Shown here: piece by piece, positions 26,765-35,998 of the stretch
Numbering within the stretch: the first letter of the stretch is position 1
Layout: the number at the start of each line of letters is the position of its first letter
Source of the DNA: Pseudomonas lalkuanensis
Lineage (GTDB): Bacteria > Pseudomonadota > Gammaproteobacteria > Pseudomonadales > Pseudomonadaceae
Reading direction: 5' to 3'
Length of the DNA stretch: 64,000 bases
Assembly: GCF_008807375.1 (NCBI RefSeq)
Contig: NZ_CP043311.1
Span: forward strand, 5,684,001 to 5,748,000
Translations under genes and position numbers: made by a program
Notes under the pieces: generated by a model
What the model saw: only the letters and a program-made list of their open reading frames with translations
Told to the model about the DNA's origin: nothing
Databases searched by the model: none

Positions 26765-27235
26765 TCAGGCCTGGGCTTCGCCGGCAGCCTGCAGGCGCGC
26801 CAGTTCCTGGGCGTACAGGGCGTCGAAGTTGACCGGGGAAAGCATCAGCGCCGGGAAGGAGCCACGGACAACCAGGCTGTCCAGGGTTTCGCGGGCGTAG
26901 GGGAACAGGATGTTCGGGCAGAAGGCGCCCAGGGTGTGGCTCATGGAAGCCGCGTCCAGGCCCTTGATCAGGAAGATACCGGCCTGCTGCACTTCAGCGA
27001 TGAAGGCGGTTTCTTCACCGTTCTTCACGGTCACGGACAGGGTCAGCACCACTTCGTGGAAGTCGCCGTCCAGCTGCTTCTGGCGGGTGTTCAGGTCCAG
27101 GGAAACGCTCGGGGCCCACTCCTGACGGAAGATCTCCGGGCTCTTCGGCGCTTCGAAGGACAGATCGCGCACGTAGATGCGCTGCAGGGAGAACTGGGGA
27201 TTCTGGTTTTCGCCGTTGCTTGCTTGTTCGGTCAT
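26765..27235 (-). CDS. secB: Protein-export chaperone SecB
   Basis: 156 residues. Cytosolic tetrameric chaperone that holds preproteins unfolded and delivers them to SecA. Family signatures: [19 protein letters not shown] near residue 15, and [21 protein letters not shown] near residues 102-122, including part of the peptide-binding groove. First product of a probable grxC-secB transcript: grxC ends 14 bp upstream on the same strand, and a rhodanese-like gene precedes that. This arrangement is common in gammaproteobacteria. Confidence 0.98.
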   Translation of the reverse strand: MTEQASNGENQNPQFSLQRIYVRDLSFEAPKSPEIFRQEWAPSVSLDLNTRQKQLDGDFHEVVLTLSVTVKNGEETAFIAEVQQAGIFLIKGLDAASMSHTLGAFCPNILFPYARETLDSLVVRGSFPALMLSPVNFDALYAQELARLQAAGEAQA

Positions 27236-27249
27236 GGTTCTGCCTTGTT

Positions 27250-27525
27250 CTAGTGCGTTTCCGTTTGCGGGCTGGCCTGGAGCAGCGCGTCGAGCTTGCC
27301 GGCGCGTTCCAGGGCGTACAGGTCGTCACAGCCGCCCACGTGGGCCTGGCCGATCCAGATCTGCGGCACCGAGGTGCGCCCGGCCTTGCGGGTCATCTCG
27401 GCGCGAATTGCGGGGTTGCCGTCCACGCTGATCTCTTCATAGCGCACGCCCTTGCTGTCCAGCAGGTGCTTGGCACGGATGCAGTAGGGGCACCAGGCGC
27501 TGGAATAGACGACGATTTCGGCCAT
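27250..27525 (-). CDS. grxC: Glutaredoxin 3
   Basis: 91 residues. Glutathione-dependent thiol-disulfide reductase with the dithiol active site CPYC at residues 12-15 and the cis-Pro/glutathione-binding segment TSVPQIWIG, then [11 protein letters not shown], which contributes the second glutathione contact. Single thioredoxin-fold domain, normal length. It lies between secB and the rhodanese-like gene with almost no spacing (one base between the rhodanese stop and the grxC start). Confidence 0.97.
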   Translation of the reverse strand: MAEIVVYSSAWCPYCIRAKHLLDSKGVRYEEISVDGNPAIRAEMTRKAGRTSVPQIWIGQAHVGGCDDLYALERAGKLDALLQASPQTETH

Positions 27526-27526
27526 C

Positions 27527-27940
27527 TCACTTCACCAGCGGCAGGTTGTCGCCACGCCAGGTGCCGATGCCACCGGACAGCTTGAGCGCGTTGAAGCCGG
27601 CTTTCTGCAGGTCACGGCAGACGGTGCCGGCATGCTGGCCCATGGAATCGACCACGATGATGGCCTTGTCCTTGTGCTTCTCCAGCTCGGCGATGCGGCT
27701 GGCGAGCTTCTCGTAGGGGATGTTCAGGGCGTCGACGATATGGCCGCCGGAGAAGTCCTTGGTGGCGCGCACGTCCAGGACCACGGCCTGGCCGCCGTTG
27801 ACCATGGTGGTCAGCTCGCGGGTGGAAATGGCGCGGCCACTACGGCGCAGTTCATGGGCCAGCAGCAGGGCCAGCAGCACCACGAACGATCCACTCAGTA
27901 CATAGTGGTTAGTGGCAAATTCAATCAGCTTAGCGAGCAT
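27527..27940 (-). CDS. Membrane-anchored rhodanese-like protein lacking the catalytic Cys
   Basis: 137 residues. An N-terminal hydrophobic anchor (YVLSGSFVVLLALLLAHEL, about residues 13-31) precedes a single rhodanese domain. The loop that normally reads Cys-x-x-Gly is VVDSMGQHAG here, with Asp at the cysteine position, so sulfur transfer in the usual way is unlikely. The only Cys in the domain (VCRDL) lies a few residues later in the helix. The ATG at 27940 is chosen since it begins the membrane anchor; the longer frame is Arg-rich and implausible. Probably cotranscribed with grxC and secB. Homologue of E. coli YibN by position. Confidence 0.88.
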   Translation of the reverse strand: MLAKLIEFATNHYVLSGSFVVLLALLLAHELRRSGRAISTRELTTMVNGGQAVVLDVRATKDFSGGHIVDALNIPYEKLASRIAELEKHKDKAIIVVDSMGQHAGTVCRDLQKAGFNALKLSGGIGTWRGDNLPLVK

Positions 27941-28107
27941 CGTCGGCTTCCGGGACGGTAAAATGCCGGCCAGTATACACAGCCCCACAGGTCGGCCAAA
28001 CCCCGTCCAGCGGTGACGCCGACGGAACCAGACCGTAGAATGCCGCGTCTTTTTTCCGGGGCCTTGCCCGCAACTTTCCACCCATTGCCGCAGACGAGTC
28101 GGACACT

Positions 28108-29643
28108 ATGACAGCCACGCCCAAACCCCTGGTCCTGATCATCCTGGACGGTTTCGGTCACAGTGACAGCCCCGAATACAACGCCATCCACGCCGCCAGT
28201 ACCCCGGTCTACGACCGCCTGCGCGCCACCCAGCCCCACGGCCTGATTTCCGGCAGCGGCATGGACGTCGGCCTGCCGGACGGCCAGATGGGCAACTCCG
28301 AAGTCGGCCACATGAACCTGGGTGCAGGTCGCGTGGTGTACCAGGACTTCACCCGCGTGACCAAGGCGATCCGCGATGGTGAGTTCTTCACCAACCCGGA
28401 GATCACCAGCGCCGTGGACAAGGCCGTGGCCGCCGGCAAGGCCGTGCACTTCATGGGCCTGCTTTCCGACGGCGGCGTGCACAGCCACCAGGACCACCTG
28501 GTCGCCATGGCTGAACTGGCTGCCCAGCGCGGCGCCGAGAAGATCTACCTGCACGCCTTCCTCGACGGCCGCGATACTCCGCCAAAGAGCGCCGAGCCTT
28601 CCATCAAGCTGCTGGACGAAACCTTCGCCCGCCTCGGCAAGGGCCGCGTCGCCAGCCTGATCGGCCGCTACTTCGCCATGGACCGCGACAACCGCTGGGA
28701 CCGCGTCGAAGCTGCCTACAACCTGATCACCGAAGGCCAGGCCGAATTCACCGCCGCCACCGCCGTCGAAGGCCTGGCTGCCGCCTACGAGCGCGGCGAG
28801 AGCGACGAGTTCGTCAAGGCCACCCGTATCGGCGATGCCGTGAAGGTGGAAGATGGCGACGCCGTGATCTTCATGAACTTCCGCGCCGACCGCGCCCGCG
28901 AGCTGTCGCGCGCCTTCGTCGAGCCGGGCTTCAAGGAATTCCCGCGCCAGCGCGAGCTGAACCTCGCCGGCTACGTGATGCTGACCCAGTACGCGGCAAG
29001 CATCCCCGCCCCCTGCGCGTTCAAGCCCGAGTCCCTGGACAACGTGCTGGGCGAATACCTGGCCAAGAACGGCAAGACCCAGCTGCGCATCGCCGAGACC
29101 GAGAAATACGCCCACGTGACCTTCTTCTTCTCCGGCGGCCGCGAAGAGCCCTTCGAAGGCGAAGAACGCATCCTGATCCCGTCGCCCAAGGTCGCCACCT
29201 ATGACCTGCAGCCGGAAATGAGCGCCCCCGAGGTGACCGACAAGATCGTCGACGCCATCCTCCACCAGCGCTACGACGTGATAGTGGTCAACTACGCCAA
29301 CGGCGACATGGTCGGCCACACCGGCGTGTTCGAAGCCGCGGTCAAGGCCGTGGAATGCCTGGACGGCTGCGTCGGCCGCATCGTCGAAGCCCTGGACAAG
29401 GTGGGCGGCGAAGCGCTGATCACCGCCGACCACGGCAACGTCGAGCAGATGGAAGACGAAATGACCGGCCAGGCGCACACCGCCCACACCTGCGAGCCGG
29501 TGCCCTTCATCTATGTAGGCAAGCGCCCGGCGAAGATCCGCGAAGGCGGTGTGCTGGCCGACGTGGCCCCGACGCTGCTGACCCTGATGGGCCTGCCGGT
29601 GCCGGCCGAGATGACCGGCAAGACCATCGTCGAGCTGCAATGA
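28108..29643 (+). CDS. gpmI: 2,3-bisphosphoglycerate-independent phosphoglycerate mutase
   Basis: 511 residues, family length. Interconverts 3- and 2-phosphoglycerate in glycolysis/gluconeogenesis with two Mn ions. Alkaline-phosphatase-like metal site: [10 protein letters not shown] near residue 12, the catalytic Ser in [16 protein letters not shown] (about residue 64), and C-terminal ligands NGDMVGHTG and [10 protein letters not shown]. The substrate-binding insertion has [14 protein letters not shown]. Divergent from the rhodanese gene; terminator at 29704. Confidence 0.98.
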   Translation: MTATPKPLVLIILDGFGHSDSPEYNAIHAASTPVYDRLRATQPHGLISGSGMDVGLPDGQMGNSEVGHMNLGAGRVVYQDFTRVTKAIRDGEFFTNPEITSAVDKAVAAGKAVHFMGLLSDGGVHSHQDHLVAMAELAAQRGAEKIYLHAFLDGRDTPPKSAEPSIKLLDETFARLGKGRVASLIGRYFAMDRDNRWDRVEAAYNLITEGQAEFTAATAVEGLAAAYERGESDEFVKATRIGDAVKVEDGDAVIFMNFRADRARELSRAFVEPGFKEFPRQRELNLAGYVMLTQYAASIPAPCAFKPESLDNVLGEYLAKNGKTQLRIAETEKYAHVTFFFSGGREEPFEGEERILIPSPKVATYDLQPEMSAPEVTDKIVDAILHQRYDVIVVNYANGDMVGHTGVFEAAVKAVECLDGCVGRIVEALDKVGGEALITADHGNVEQMEDEMTGQAHTAHTCEPVPFIYVGKRPAKIREGGVLADVAPTLLTLMGLPVPAEMTGKTIVELQ

Positions 29644-29703
29644 TCGACCCGGGCCGCCGCCACGGCGCGGCCCGAGCGCGGAAATTCTGCGCGCCTCATC
29701 AGG

Positions 29704-29739
29704 AAACGCCCCGAACCCCTGGTTCCGGGCGTTTTTTTT
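29704..29739 (+). terminator. Rho-independent terminator of gpmI
   Basis: AACGCCCCGAA, a short loop, TTCCGGGCGTT (one mismatch), then eight T. Confidence 0.85.
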
Positions 29740-29793
29740 GCCCGGCGCCACGGGCATACTAGGCCGGTCCTCCCCCCTGGTGCCCCACGCCCC

Positions 29794-31059
29794 ATGTTTC
29801 GCACCCTCGCCCTCGTTATCCTCGCCAGCCTGATCACCCCGGTGATGGCCGACCAGCGCGCCGAAACCCAGCAGCAGCTGGACCAGGCCGCCAGGGACGT
29901 TGGCGAGCTGAAGAAACTCCTGAAGCAATTGCAGGAGGAAAAGTCCGGTGTTCAGGCCGACCTGAAGAAAACCGAGACCGAAATGGGCAACCTCGAGCAG
30001 CAGGTCAAGGACCTGCAGCAGGAGCTCAAGGACAGCGAAGGCGAAATCCAGCGCCTGGATGGAGAGAAAAAAAAACTCCAGGAAGCGCGCGCTGAACAGC
30101 AACGGCTGATCGGCATCCAGGCTCGCGCCGCCTACCAGAGCGGCCAGCAGGAATACGTCAAGCTGCTGCTCAACCAGCAGCACCCCGAGAAGTTCGCCCG
30201 CACCCTCACCTACTACGACTACCTGAGCCAGGCCCGCCTGGAGCAGCTCTCGGCGTTCAACGAGACCCTGCGCCAGCTGGCCAACGTCGAGCAGGAAATC
30301 ACTGCCCAGCAGGACCAGCTCAACGAGCAGAAGGCCGCCCTGGAAGGCCGCCGCGAACAATTGGCGACTGCGCGCAAGGAGCGCCAGCAGGCCCTGGCCA
30401 AGCTCAACCAGGACTTCAGCGACCGCGACAAGAAGCTCAAGGCCCGTCAGCAGGAGCAGGCCGAACTGGGCAAGGTGCTGAAAACCATCGAAGAAACCCT
30501 GGCGCGCCAGGAGCGCGAGGCGCGGGCGGCCGAGGAAGCCCGCAAGCGCGCCCTCGCCGAACAGCAGCGCCAGCTGCGCGAGCACCCGGCCGGCAGCCCC
30601 GCGCGACCCGCCAACGGGCCGATGGTGTCCAGCGCCGGCGGCAATTTCGGCGGCCCCTTCGCCAAGGCCCGTGGCCAACTGCCCTGGCCGGTGGACGGCC
30701 GCGTGGTAGCACGCTTCGGCTCGGCCCGTGGTGGTGACTCCCGCGCCAAATGGGATGGAGTGCTGATCGGCGCCGCCGAAGGCAGCTCGGTTCGGGCCGT
30801 ACACGGCGGTCGCGTGGTTTTCGCTGACTGGTTGCGCGGCGCCGGGCTTCTGGTCATTCTCGACCATGGCAACGGCTATCTGAGCCTCTACGGACACAAT
30901 CAACGTCTATTGAAAAGTGCCGGCGATATCGTGAAGGCGGGTGAATCCATCGCCACCGTCGGCAACAGTGGCGGGCAGGACACGCCCGCGCTGTACTTCG
31001 CCATTCGCCAGCAGGGCCGCCCCACAGACCCGGCACAATGGTGCCGCGCGCAAGGATAG
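29794..31059 (+). CDS. EnvC-like murein hydrolase activator (degenerate LytM/M23)
   Basis: 421 residues. A signal peptide (residues 1-20) is followed by a long coiled coil (about 21-275, rich in Gln/Glu/Lys) and a C-terminal LytM domain (about 295-421). In EnvC these recruit and activate periplasmic amidases at the septum. The M23 zinc site is lost: the first position reads KWDGVLIGAAEG rather than HxGxD, and the last His-x-His is replaced by LYFAIRQQG, so it is an activator rather than a peptidase. Separated by 28 bp from the ctpA-like gene, which is followed immediately by a divergent polysaccharide deacetylase, a conserved EnvC-Ctp-deacetylase run. Confidence 0.93.
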   Translation: MFRTLALVILASLITPVMADQRAETQQQLDQAARDVGELKKLLKQLQEEKSGVQADLKKTETEMGNLEQQVKDLQQELKDSEGEIQRLDGEKKKLQEARAEQQRLIGIQARAAYQSGQQEYVKLLLNQQHPEKFARTLTYYDYLSQARLEQLSAFNETLRQLANVEQEITAQQDQLNEQKAALEGRREQLATARKERQQALAKLNQDFSDRDKKLKARQQEQAELGKVLKTIEETLARQEREARAAEEARKRALAEQQRQLREHPAGSPARPANGPMVSSAGGNFGGPFAKARGQLPWPVDGRVVARFGSARGGDSRAKWDGVLIGAAEGSSVRAVHGGRVVFADWLRGAGLLVILDHGNGYLSLYGHNQRLLKSAGDIVKAGESIATVGNSGGQDTPALYFAIRQQGRPTDPAQWCRAQG

Positions 31060-31087
31060 GCGCCATCTCATCTAGCAGGAGTTTCGC

Positions 31088-32401
31088 ATGCCGCATCTGT
31101 CCCGCCTCACTTCCCTGGCCATGGCTCTGGCGCTGCTCAGCGGCGCCCCGCAGCTGCTGGCCGCCGAGGAGCCGGCAACCCTCCCCGCCACGGCAGTGAG
31201 CGGCAAGGCGCCGCTGCCGCTGGATGAGCTGCGCACCTTCGCCGAGGTCCTGGATCGCATCAAATCCGCCTACGTCGAGCCGGTCGACGACAAGACCCTG
31301 CTGGAGAATGCCATCAAGGGCATGCTCAGCAACCTAGACCCGCACTCCGCCTACCTGGAGCCGGAAGACTTCCAGGAGCTGCAGGAAAGCACCAGCGGCG
31401 AGTTCGGTGGTCTCGGCATCGAAGTCGGCGCCGAAGATGGCTTCATCAAGGTGGTTTCCCCCATCGATGACACCCCGGCGTCCAAGGCCGGCATCCAGCC
31501 CGGCGACCTGATCGTCAAGATCGACGGCCAGCCCACCAAGGGCATTTCGCTGATGGATGCGGTGGACAAGATGCGCGGCAAGGCCGGCAGCAAGATCACC
31601 CTGACCCTGGTGCGCGACGGCGGCCGCCCGTTCGATGTCGAGCTGGTTCGCGCGGCGATCAAGGTCAAGAGCGTGAAGAGCCAGCTCCTGGAGAAGGGCT
31701 ATGGCTATGTGCGCATCACCCAGTTCCAGGTCAATACCGGCGAAGAAGTCGGCAAGGCCCTGGCCAAGCTGCGCAAGGACAACAACGGCCGCCTCTCCGG
31801 CCTGGTGCTCGACCTGCGCAACAACCCCGGCGGCGTGCTGCAGTCGGCGGTGGAGGTTTCCGACCACTTCCTGAAGAAAGGCCTGATCGTCTACACCAAG
31901 GGCCGCATCGCCAATTCCGAGCTGCGCTTCTCCGCCGACCCGGCCGATGCCAGCGAAGGTGTGCCGCTGGTGGTGCTGATCAACGGCGGCAGCGCTTCGG
32001 CGGCCGAGATCGTCGCCGGCGCCCTGCAGGATCACAAGCGCGGCGTGCTGATGGGCACCGACAGCTTCGGCAAGGGTTCCGTGCAGACCGTGCTGCCGCT
32101 GAACAACGACCGCGCCCTGAAGCTGACCACCGCGCTCTACTACACCCCCAATGGCCGTTCGATCCAGGCCCAGGGCATTGTTCCGGACATCGAGGTGGCG
32201 CGCGCCAAGGTCACCCGCGAGCAGGACGGCGAATCCTTCAAGGAAGCCGACCTCGCCGGCCACCTCGGCAACGGCAACGGCGGCGCCGACCGTCCGAGCG
32301 CGAGCAAGAAGTCCGCGGAACCGCGCCCGCAGGATGACGACTTCCAACTGAGTCAGGCCCTCAACCTGCTGAAAGGCCTGAACGTCACCCGCGAGAACTG
32401 A
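31088..32401 (+). CDS. ctpA: Carboxy-terminal processing protease, S41 family
   Basis: 437 residues. A signal peptide (residues 1-25) is followed by an N-terminal helical region containing SNLDPHSAYLEPEDF and a PDZ domain (about 95-180, GGLGIEV and AGIQPGDLIVKIDG). The protease core has catalytic Ser in INGGSASAAEI (near residue 303) and Lys in SFGKGSVQT (near 328). The C-terminal tail is low complexity. In Pseudomonas the CtpA of this length degrades periplasmic peptidoglycan endopeptidases with a partner lipoprotein. Sits between the EnvC-like factor and the deacetylase. Confidence 0.96.
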   Translation: MPHLSRLTSLAMALALLSGAPQLLAAEEPATLPATAVSGKAPLPLDELRTFAEVLDRIKSAYVEPVDDKTLLENAIKGMLSNLDPHSAYLEPEDFQELQESTSGEFGGLGIEVGAEDGFIKVVSPIDDTPASKAGIQPGDLIVKIDGQPTKGISLMDAVDKMRGKAGSKITLTLVRDGGRPFDVELVRAAIKVKSVKSQLLEKGYGYVRITQFQVNTGEEVGKALAKLRKDNNGRLSGLVLDLRNNPGGVLQSAVEVSDHFLKKGLIVYTKGRIANSELRFSADPADASEGVPLVVLINGGSASAAEIVAGALQDHKRGVLMGTDSFGKGSVQTVLPLNNDRALKLTTALYYTPNGRSIQAQGIVPDIEVARAKVTREQDGESFKEADLAGHLGNGNGGADRPSASKKSAEPRPQDDDFQLSQALNLLKGLNVTREN

Positions 32402-32403
32402 GG

Positions 32404-33168
32404 ATGCGCCGGACGGCCTGGCTGCTGGCGCTCTGCCTGAGCGCGACGGCAGCCAGCGCCTGGGCCGCCCAGCCCGCCCGCCTGGCCCTGGTGATCGACG
32501 ACCTGGGCCAGAATCCCACCCGTGATCGCCGCGTCCTTGCCCTTCCCGGCCCGGTGGCGCTGTCCATCCTTCCGGACGCGCCGCACTCCCGCGAACTGGC
32601 CGAAGCTGCCCACGCCGCCGGCAAGACGGTGATGCTGCACCTGCCCATGGACCCGGCCAACGGCCCTTACGCCTGGCACCCCGGATTAACCAGCGCCGAG
32701 CTGGAAAGACGCCTCGACGCCGCCCTGCGCCAGGTGCCCTACGCGCGCGGCCTGAACAACCACATGGGCAGCCGCATGACCGAGCAGCGCCCGGCCATGG
32801 CCTGGCTGATGCAGCGCCTGCAGCGGGATCACCGTTTCTTCATCGACAGCCGCACCAGCGCTTCCACCGTCGCCGCCGCCGAGGCGCAGAAAGCCGGCCT
32901 GGCCAGCCTCTCGCGGGACATTTTCCTTGACGACGACCAGAGCCCGGCAGCCGTGGCCGCCCAGTTCGACGCCGCCCGCAAGCTCGCCCGCAAGCAGGGC
33001 TCGGCGCTGATGATCGGCCACCCGCACCCGGCGACCCTGGAGTTGCTCGAACGCGAACTCCCGCGCCTGAAGCAGCAAGGCTTCGAGCTGATCGACGTGG
33101 AAATGCTGATCGCCTTGCGCGGCAACCGGGCCATGGCGGCCCATGGCAAGGCGGGGGTTTACCGCTAG
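32404..33168 (+). CDS. Divergent polysaccharide deacetylase family protein
   Basis: 254 residues. A signal peptide (residues 1-21) is followed by the divergent polysaccharide deacetylase barrel: ARLALVIDDLGQN (first metal-site Asp pair position), VMLHLPMDP, GLNNHMGSRMT near residue 118 and the final GHPHPATLELL. Start is 2 bp after the ctpA stop. The family is fixed downstream of envC in many gammaproteobacteria, but substrate and activity are not settled; a role in septal peptidoglycan turnover is inferred from context. Confidence 0.92.
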   Translation: MRRTAWLLALCLSATAASAWAAQPARLALVIDDLGQNPTRDRRVLALPGPVALSILPDAPHSRELAEAAHAAGKTVMLHLPMDPANGPYAWHPGLTSAELERRLDAALRQVPYARGLNNHMGSRMTEQRPAMAWLMQRLQRDHRFFIDSRTSASTVAAAEAQKAGLASLSRDIFLDDDQSPAAVAAQFDAARKLARKQGSALMIGHPHPATLELLERELPRLKQQGFELIDVEMLIALRGNRAMAAHGKAGVYR

Positions 33169-33192
33169 GCGGCAAGGACACCGTGTAGGGGT

Positions 33193-33251
33193 GAATGAAT
33201 TCGCTCCCATGAGATGAGCACCTGCCCAATGGGAGCCAATTCATTCGCGAA
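33193..33251. repeat. Pair of inverted REP-like half units
   Basis: GAATGAATTCGCTCCCAT at 33193-33210 and its diverged inverse ATGGGAGCCAATTCATTCGC from 33229, with an 18-bp spacer. The sequence is that of the palindrome at 18418-18457. The element lies between convergent genes and forms a long hairpin that may end the deacetylase transcript. Confidence 0.82.
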
Positions 33252-33377
33252 GCAGGACAAGGCCCTGCCGCAGGTTGGTGCGGGCCACGCTGGCCTGAGC
33301 CGGCGAAGCCCAACATCAGGCTGCCTGAATCGTTGGGTTTCGCTCAGCGCAACCACAACCTGCGAGCGCCCCTCCGA

Positions 33378-34139
33378 TTACAGGTAGTTCTGGGTGATCT
33401 CGTCGACGTAACCGTCGTTGCGCATCTCATCCAGGGCCTTCTGCAGACGCTCGATGACCTCGTCCGGGGTGTCCTTGTTGAAAGCCAGGTAAAGCTCGGC
33501 GCTGTTGAAGCGCAGCACGGTCTGCAGGCCGGTCACGCCTTCCTGCTTGGCCAGGTAGCGGCCCACCGGATCGGTGGTGGCCCAGAGGTCGATCTGGCCC
33601 TTGAGCAGCTTCTTCACGTTCTCCTGGTCACGCAGGGCGTTCTGCGGCGCCATGCCCTGGCTTTCCAGGTGCTGGCTCACGGCGTCGTTCTTGTAGGCGC
33701 CGATGCGGTACTGGGACGCGCTCTTCAGGTCCTTGACGCTCAGGTTGTTGCCCGGCGCGGCGAGCAGCACCCACTCGGTCTTGGCAATGGGGCCGACCCA
33801 CTTGAACAGCGGCTGGCGCTCCGGGGTGAAGGTGGTGGAGAACAGGCCGTAGCTGGGCTTGTCGAGGGTGAGGCGATAGAGGCGGTCCCAGGGGAAGCGC
33901 AGGGTCAGGCTGTAGTTGATGCCGGCACGCTTGAACATCTCGCGGACGATATCGGTGCTGATGCCGTCGATGCCGTCGTCACGGGCGAAGTTCTTGTCGT
34001 CCACCGCCATGTTGAATGGCGGGAAGTTCTCGGTGAGCAACACCACCTTGTAGTCCGCCGGCAATTCGGCACGCGCCGTGAAGGCGAGGAACATCAGGCC
34101 CAGGGTCAGGGCGCGTTGGATCAACTTCTGCATTGTCAT
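33378..34139 (-). CDS. Periplasmic solute-binding protein, family 3 (paralogue A)
   Basis: 253 residues. A signal peptide ending ARA (about residue 24) is followed by the bilobed SBP_bac_3 fold: YKVVLLTENFPPFNM, DGISTDIVREMFKRAGI, DLWATTDPVGRYLAKQEG. The start is taken at the ATG at 34139, with GAGCGG just ahead; a second ATG two codons later is equally possible. About 60 percent identical by eye to the next gene upstream, so a tandem duplicate. No permease or ATPase is nearby, so either it feeds a transporter elsewhere or it is an orphan sensor-type binding protein. Ligand unknown. Confidence 0.9.
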   Translation of the reverse strand: MTMQKLIQRALTLGLMFLAFTARAELPADYKVVLLTENFPPFNMAVDDKNFARDDGIDGISTDIVREMFKRAGINYSLTLRFPWDRLYRLTLDKPSYGLFSTTFTPERQPLFKWVGPIAKTEWVLLAAPGNNLSVKDLKSASQYRIGAYKNDAVSQHLESQGMAPQNALRDQENVKKLLKGQIDLWATTDPVGRYLAKQEGVTGLQTVLRFNSAELYLAFNKDTPDEVIERLQKALDEMRNDGYVDEITQNYL

Positions 34140-34235
34140 ACCGCTCGCTTGAGTTGTGGTTGTGGCTAAGCGGCTTCCTTGCGTGGGCTCCCCACCCACG
34201 GACGTACGACTCGACCCGTCCTGCCTTCCATGGCA

Positions 34236-34260
34236 AGCGACCGGCTTGTGGCCGGTCGCT
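34236..34260 (-). terminator. Hairpin between the two binding-protein genes
   Basis: AGCGACCGG, seven-base loop, CCGGTCGCT. No clear T run follows on the minus strand, so it may reduce or stabilise the upstream transcript rather than end it. Confidence 0.5.
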
Positions 34261-34292
34261 GAGGTCTGGTTCTACTGTCTTGCGGCTACCAA

Positions 34293-35048
34293 TCAGAGGT
34301 AGCTGTTGAGGATCTCTTCGACGAAGCCCTCGGCGCGCATCTGGTCCAGCGCGCCCTGCAGTTTCTTCACCACTTCGTCGGGGACCTCCTTGTTCAGCGC
34401 CAGGAACAGCTCCGCCTGGTTGAAGCGCAATACGGTTTTCAGGCCGCCCACACCCTCCTGCTTGGCCAGGTAACGGCCGGCGGGGTCGCCGGTGGCCCAG
34501 AGGTCGATCTGGCCCTTCTCCAGCTTCTTGGCGTTCTCCTGGTCGCGCAGGGCGGTGATGGGCTCGAGCTTCTGCTGGGCCAGGTATTCGGCGATGGCGT
34601 CGCCCTTGTAGGCGCCCACCTTGTACTTGCGGGCCTCGTCCAGGCTGCCGAGGGCGATCTGGCTGTCGGCGCGGGCCAGCATGATCCAGTCATCCGGGCC
34701 GATCGGGCCGACCCACTTGAAGGACTGCTCGCGCTCGGGCAGGCGAGCGGTGACGAATACGCCATAGCCCGGCTTTTCCAGTGCCAGCTTGTAGATCCGG
34801 TCCCAGGGGAAGCGCAGGGTCAGGCTGTACTTGACCCCGGCGCGCTTGAACATCTCACGCACGATGTCGACGGCGATACCGTCGATGTTGTCTTCCTGGG
34901 CAAAGTTCTTCCCGTTGATCGACATGTTGTAGGGCGGGAAGTTTTCGGTCAGGAGAACGACGCTGTAGTTCTCATCCACTTCGGCGCGGGCGGCACCGGC
35001 AAGCACCATCAGGGTACCGGCCAACGCCAGCAGCAGGCGTTTCGACAT
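34293..35048 (-). CDS. Periplasmic solute-binding protein, family 3 (paralogue B)
   Basis: 251 residues. Signal peptide MSKRLLLALAGTLMVLAGAA, cut near residue 22. The family 3 fold matches paralogue A: YSVVLLTENFPPYNM, DGIAVDIVREMFKRAGV, LRFPWDRIYKLALEKPGYG, DLWATGDPAGRYLAKQEG. Differences cluster in the lobe-2 segment (TARLPEREQSF against TTFTPERQPLF), hinting at changed ligand preference. A GC hairpin at 34236-34260 lies between the two. Upstream of it is the hisF end; it probably has its own promoter. Confidence 0.91.
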   Translation of the reverse strand: MSKRLLLALAGTLMVLAGAARAEVDENYSVVLLTENFPPYNMSINGKNFAQEDNIDGIAVDIVREMFKRAGVKYSLTLRFPWDRIYKLALEKPGYGVFVTARLPEREQSFKWVGPIGPDDWIMLARADSQIALGSLDEARKYKVGAYKGDAIAEYLAQQKLEPITALRDQENAKKLEKGQIDLWATGDPAGRYLAKQEGVGGLKTVLRFNQAELFLALNKEVPDEVVKKLQGALDQMRAEGFVEEILNSYL

Positions 35049-35183
35049 AGGCGATTAACCTTCCAGGAGAGATGGGAAATGCGCTGAGCTTAACCTCGCG
35101 GGAGCGAGGCTCGGGCATCAGCAGCCCAGGCTGCGAAGTCCGTCACGTGTGCAGCCTGGGCGAATGCTAGGCAAGATTCGTGC

Positions 35184-35954
35184 TCAGCGCACGAGGATTC
35201 CGCGGCTGGCGAGGTAGGCCTTGGCCTCGGGCACGGTGTATTCGCCGAAATGGAAGATGCTCGCCGCCAGAACGGCGTCGGCCTTGCCTTCGAGGATGCC
35301 GGCTGCCAGGTGCTCGAGATTGCCGACGCCACCGGAGGCGATCACCGGAATCCCGACGGTTTCGCTGATGGCGCGGGTGACGCCAAGGTCGTAGCCGCTC
35401 TTCACGCCGTCCTGGTCCATGCTGGTGAGCAGGATCTCACCGGCACCCAGGTCTTCCATCTTCTTCGCCCAGGCCACGGCGTCGAGGCCGGTGGGTTTGC
35501 GTCCGCCGTGGGTGAAAATTTCCCAGCGCGGTGTTTCCCCGGGGGCGGACACCTTCTTGGCGTCGATGGCGACCACGATGCACTGGGAACCGAAACGCGC
35601 CGCGGCCTCGCCAACGAACTCCGGCGTGAACACTGCGGCCGTATTGATCGACACCTTGTCGGCGCCGGCATTGAGCAGGTTGCGGATGTCCTGCACGGTG
35701 CGCACGCCGCCCCCCACGGTCAGCGGGATGAACACCTGGCTGGCCATGCGCTCCACGGTATGCAGTGTGGTGTCGCGGCCGTCGACGCTGGCAGTGATGT
35801 CGAGGAAGGTGATCTCGTCGGCGCCCTGCTCATCGTAGCGACGCGCGATTTCCACCGGGTCGCCGGCGTCGCGGATGTTCTCGAACTTGACGCCCTTGAC
35901 CACGCGGCCGTTGTCCACGTCGAGGCAGGGGATGATGCGTTTTGCGAGAGCCAT
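35184..35954 (-). CDS. hisF: Imidazole glycerol phosphate synthase, cyclase subunit HisF
   Basis: 256 residues. A (beta/alpha)8 barrel that uses ammonia from HisH to close the imidazole ring, giving IGP and AICAR. Catalytic Asp in [14 protein letters not shown] near residue 11, phosphate-binding [10 protein letters not shown] and [10 protein letters not shown], and the second catalytic Asp in [14 protein letters not shown] near residue 130. Last histidine gene of the minus-strand cluster hisB-hisH-DUF2164-hisA-hisF; separated from hisA by 44 bp that contain a short palindrome. Confidence 0.98.
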   Translation of the reverse strand: MALAKRIIPCLDVDNGRVVKGVKFENIRDAGDPVEIARRYDEQGADEITFLDITASVDGRDTTLHTVERMASQVFIPLTVGGGVRTVQDIRNLLNAGADKVSINTAAVFTPEFVGEAAARFGSQCIVVAIDAKKVSAPGETPRWEIFTHGGRKPTGLDAVAWAKKMEDLGAGEILLTSMDQDGVKSGYDLGVTRAISETVGIPVIASGGVGNLEHLAAGILEGKADAVLAASIFHFGEYTVPEAKAYLASRGILVR

Positions 35955-35969
35955 AACAGTGTCCCATAG

Positions 35970-35986
35970 GGTGCGCCGCGCGCACC
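35970..35986. repeat. Short palindrome GGTGCGC-N3-GCGCACC, copy 2
   Basis: Same seven-base arms as 18367-18383 with loop CGC, located between hisA and hisF. It could be a dispersed repeat and could also fold in the his mRNA. Confidence 0.6.
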
Positions 35987-35998
35987 GTTTGCCGTCGA

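Noticed and set aside
27925..30903. 992-codon minus frame opposite gpmI and the EnvC-like gene
   Set aside because: It spans two well-supported forward genes and the gpmI terminator, so it cannot be a real gene.
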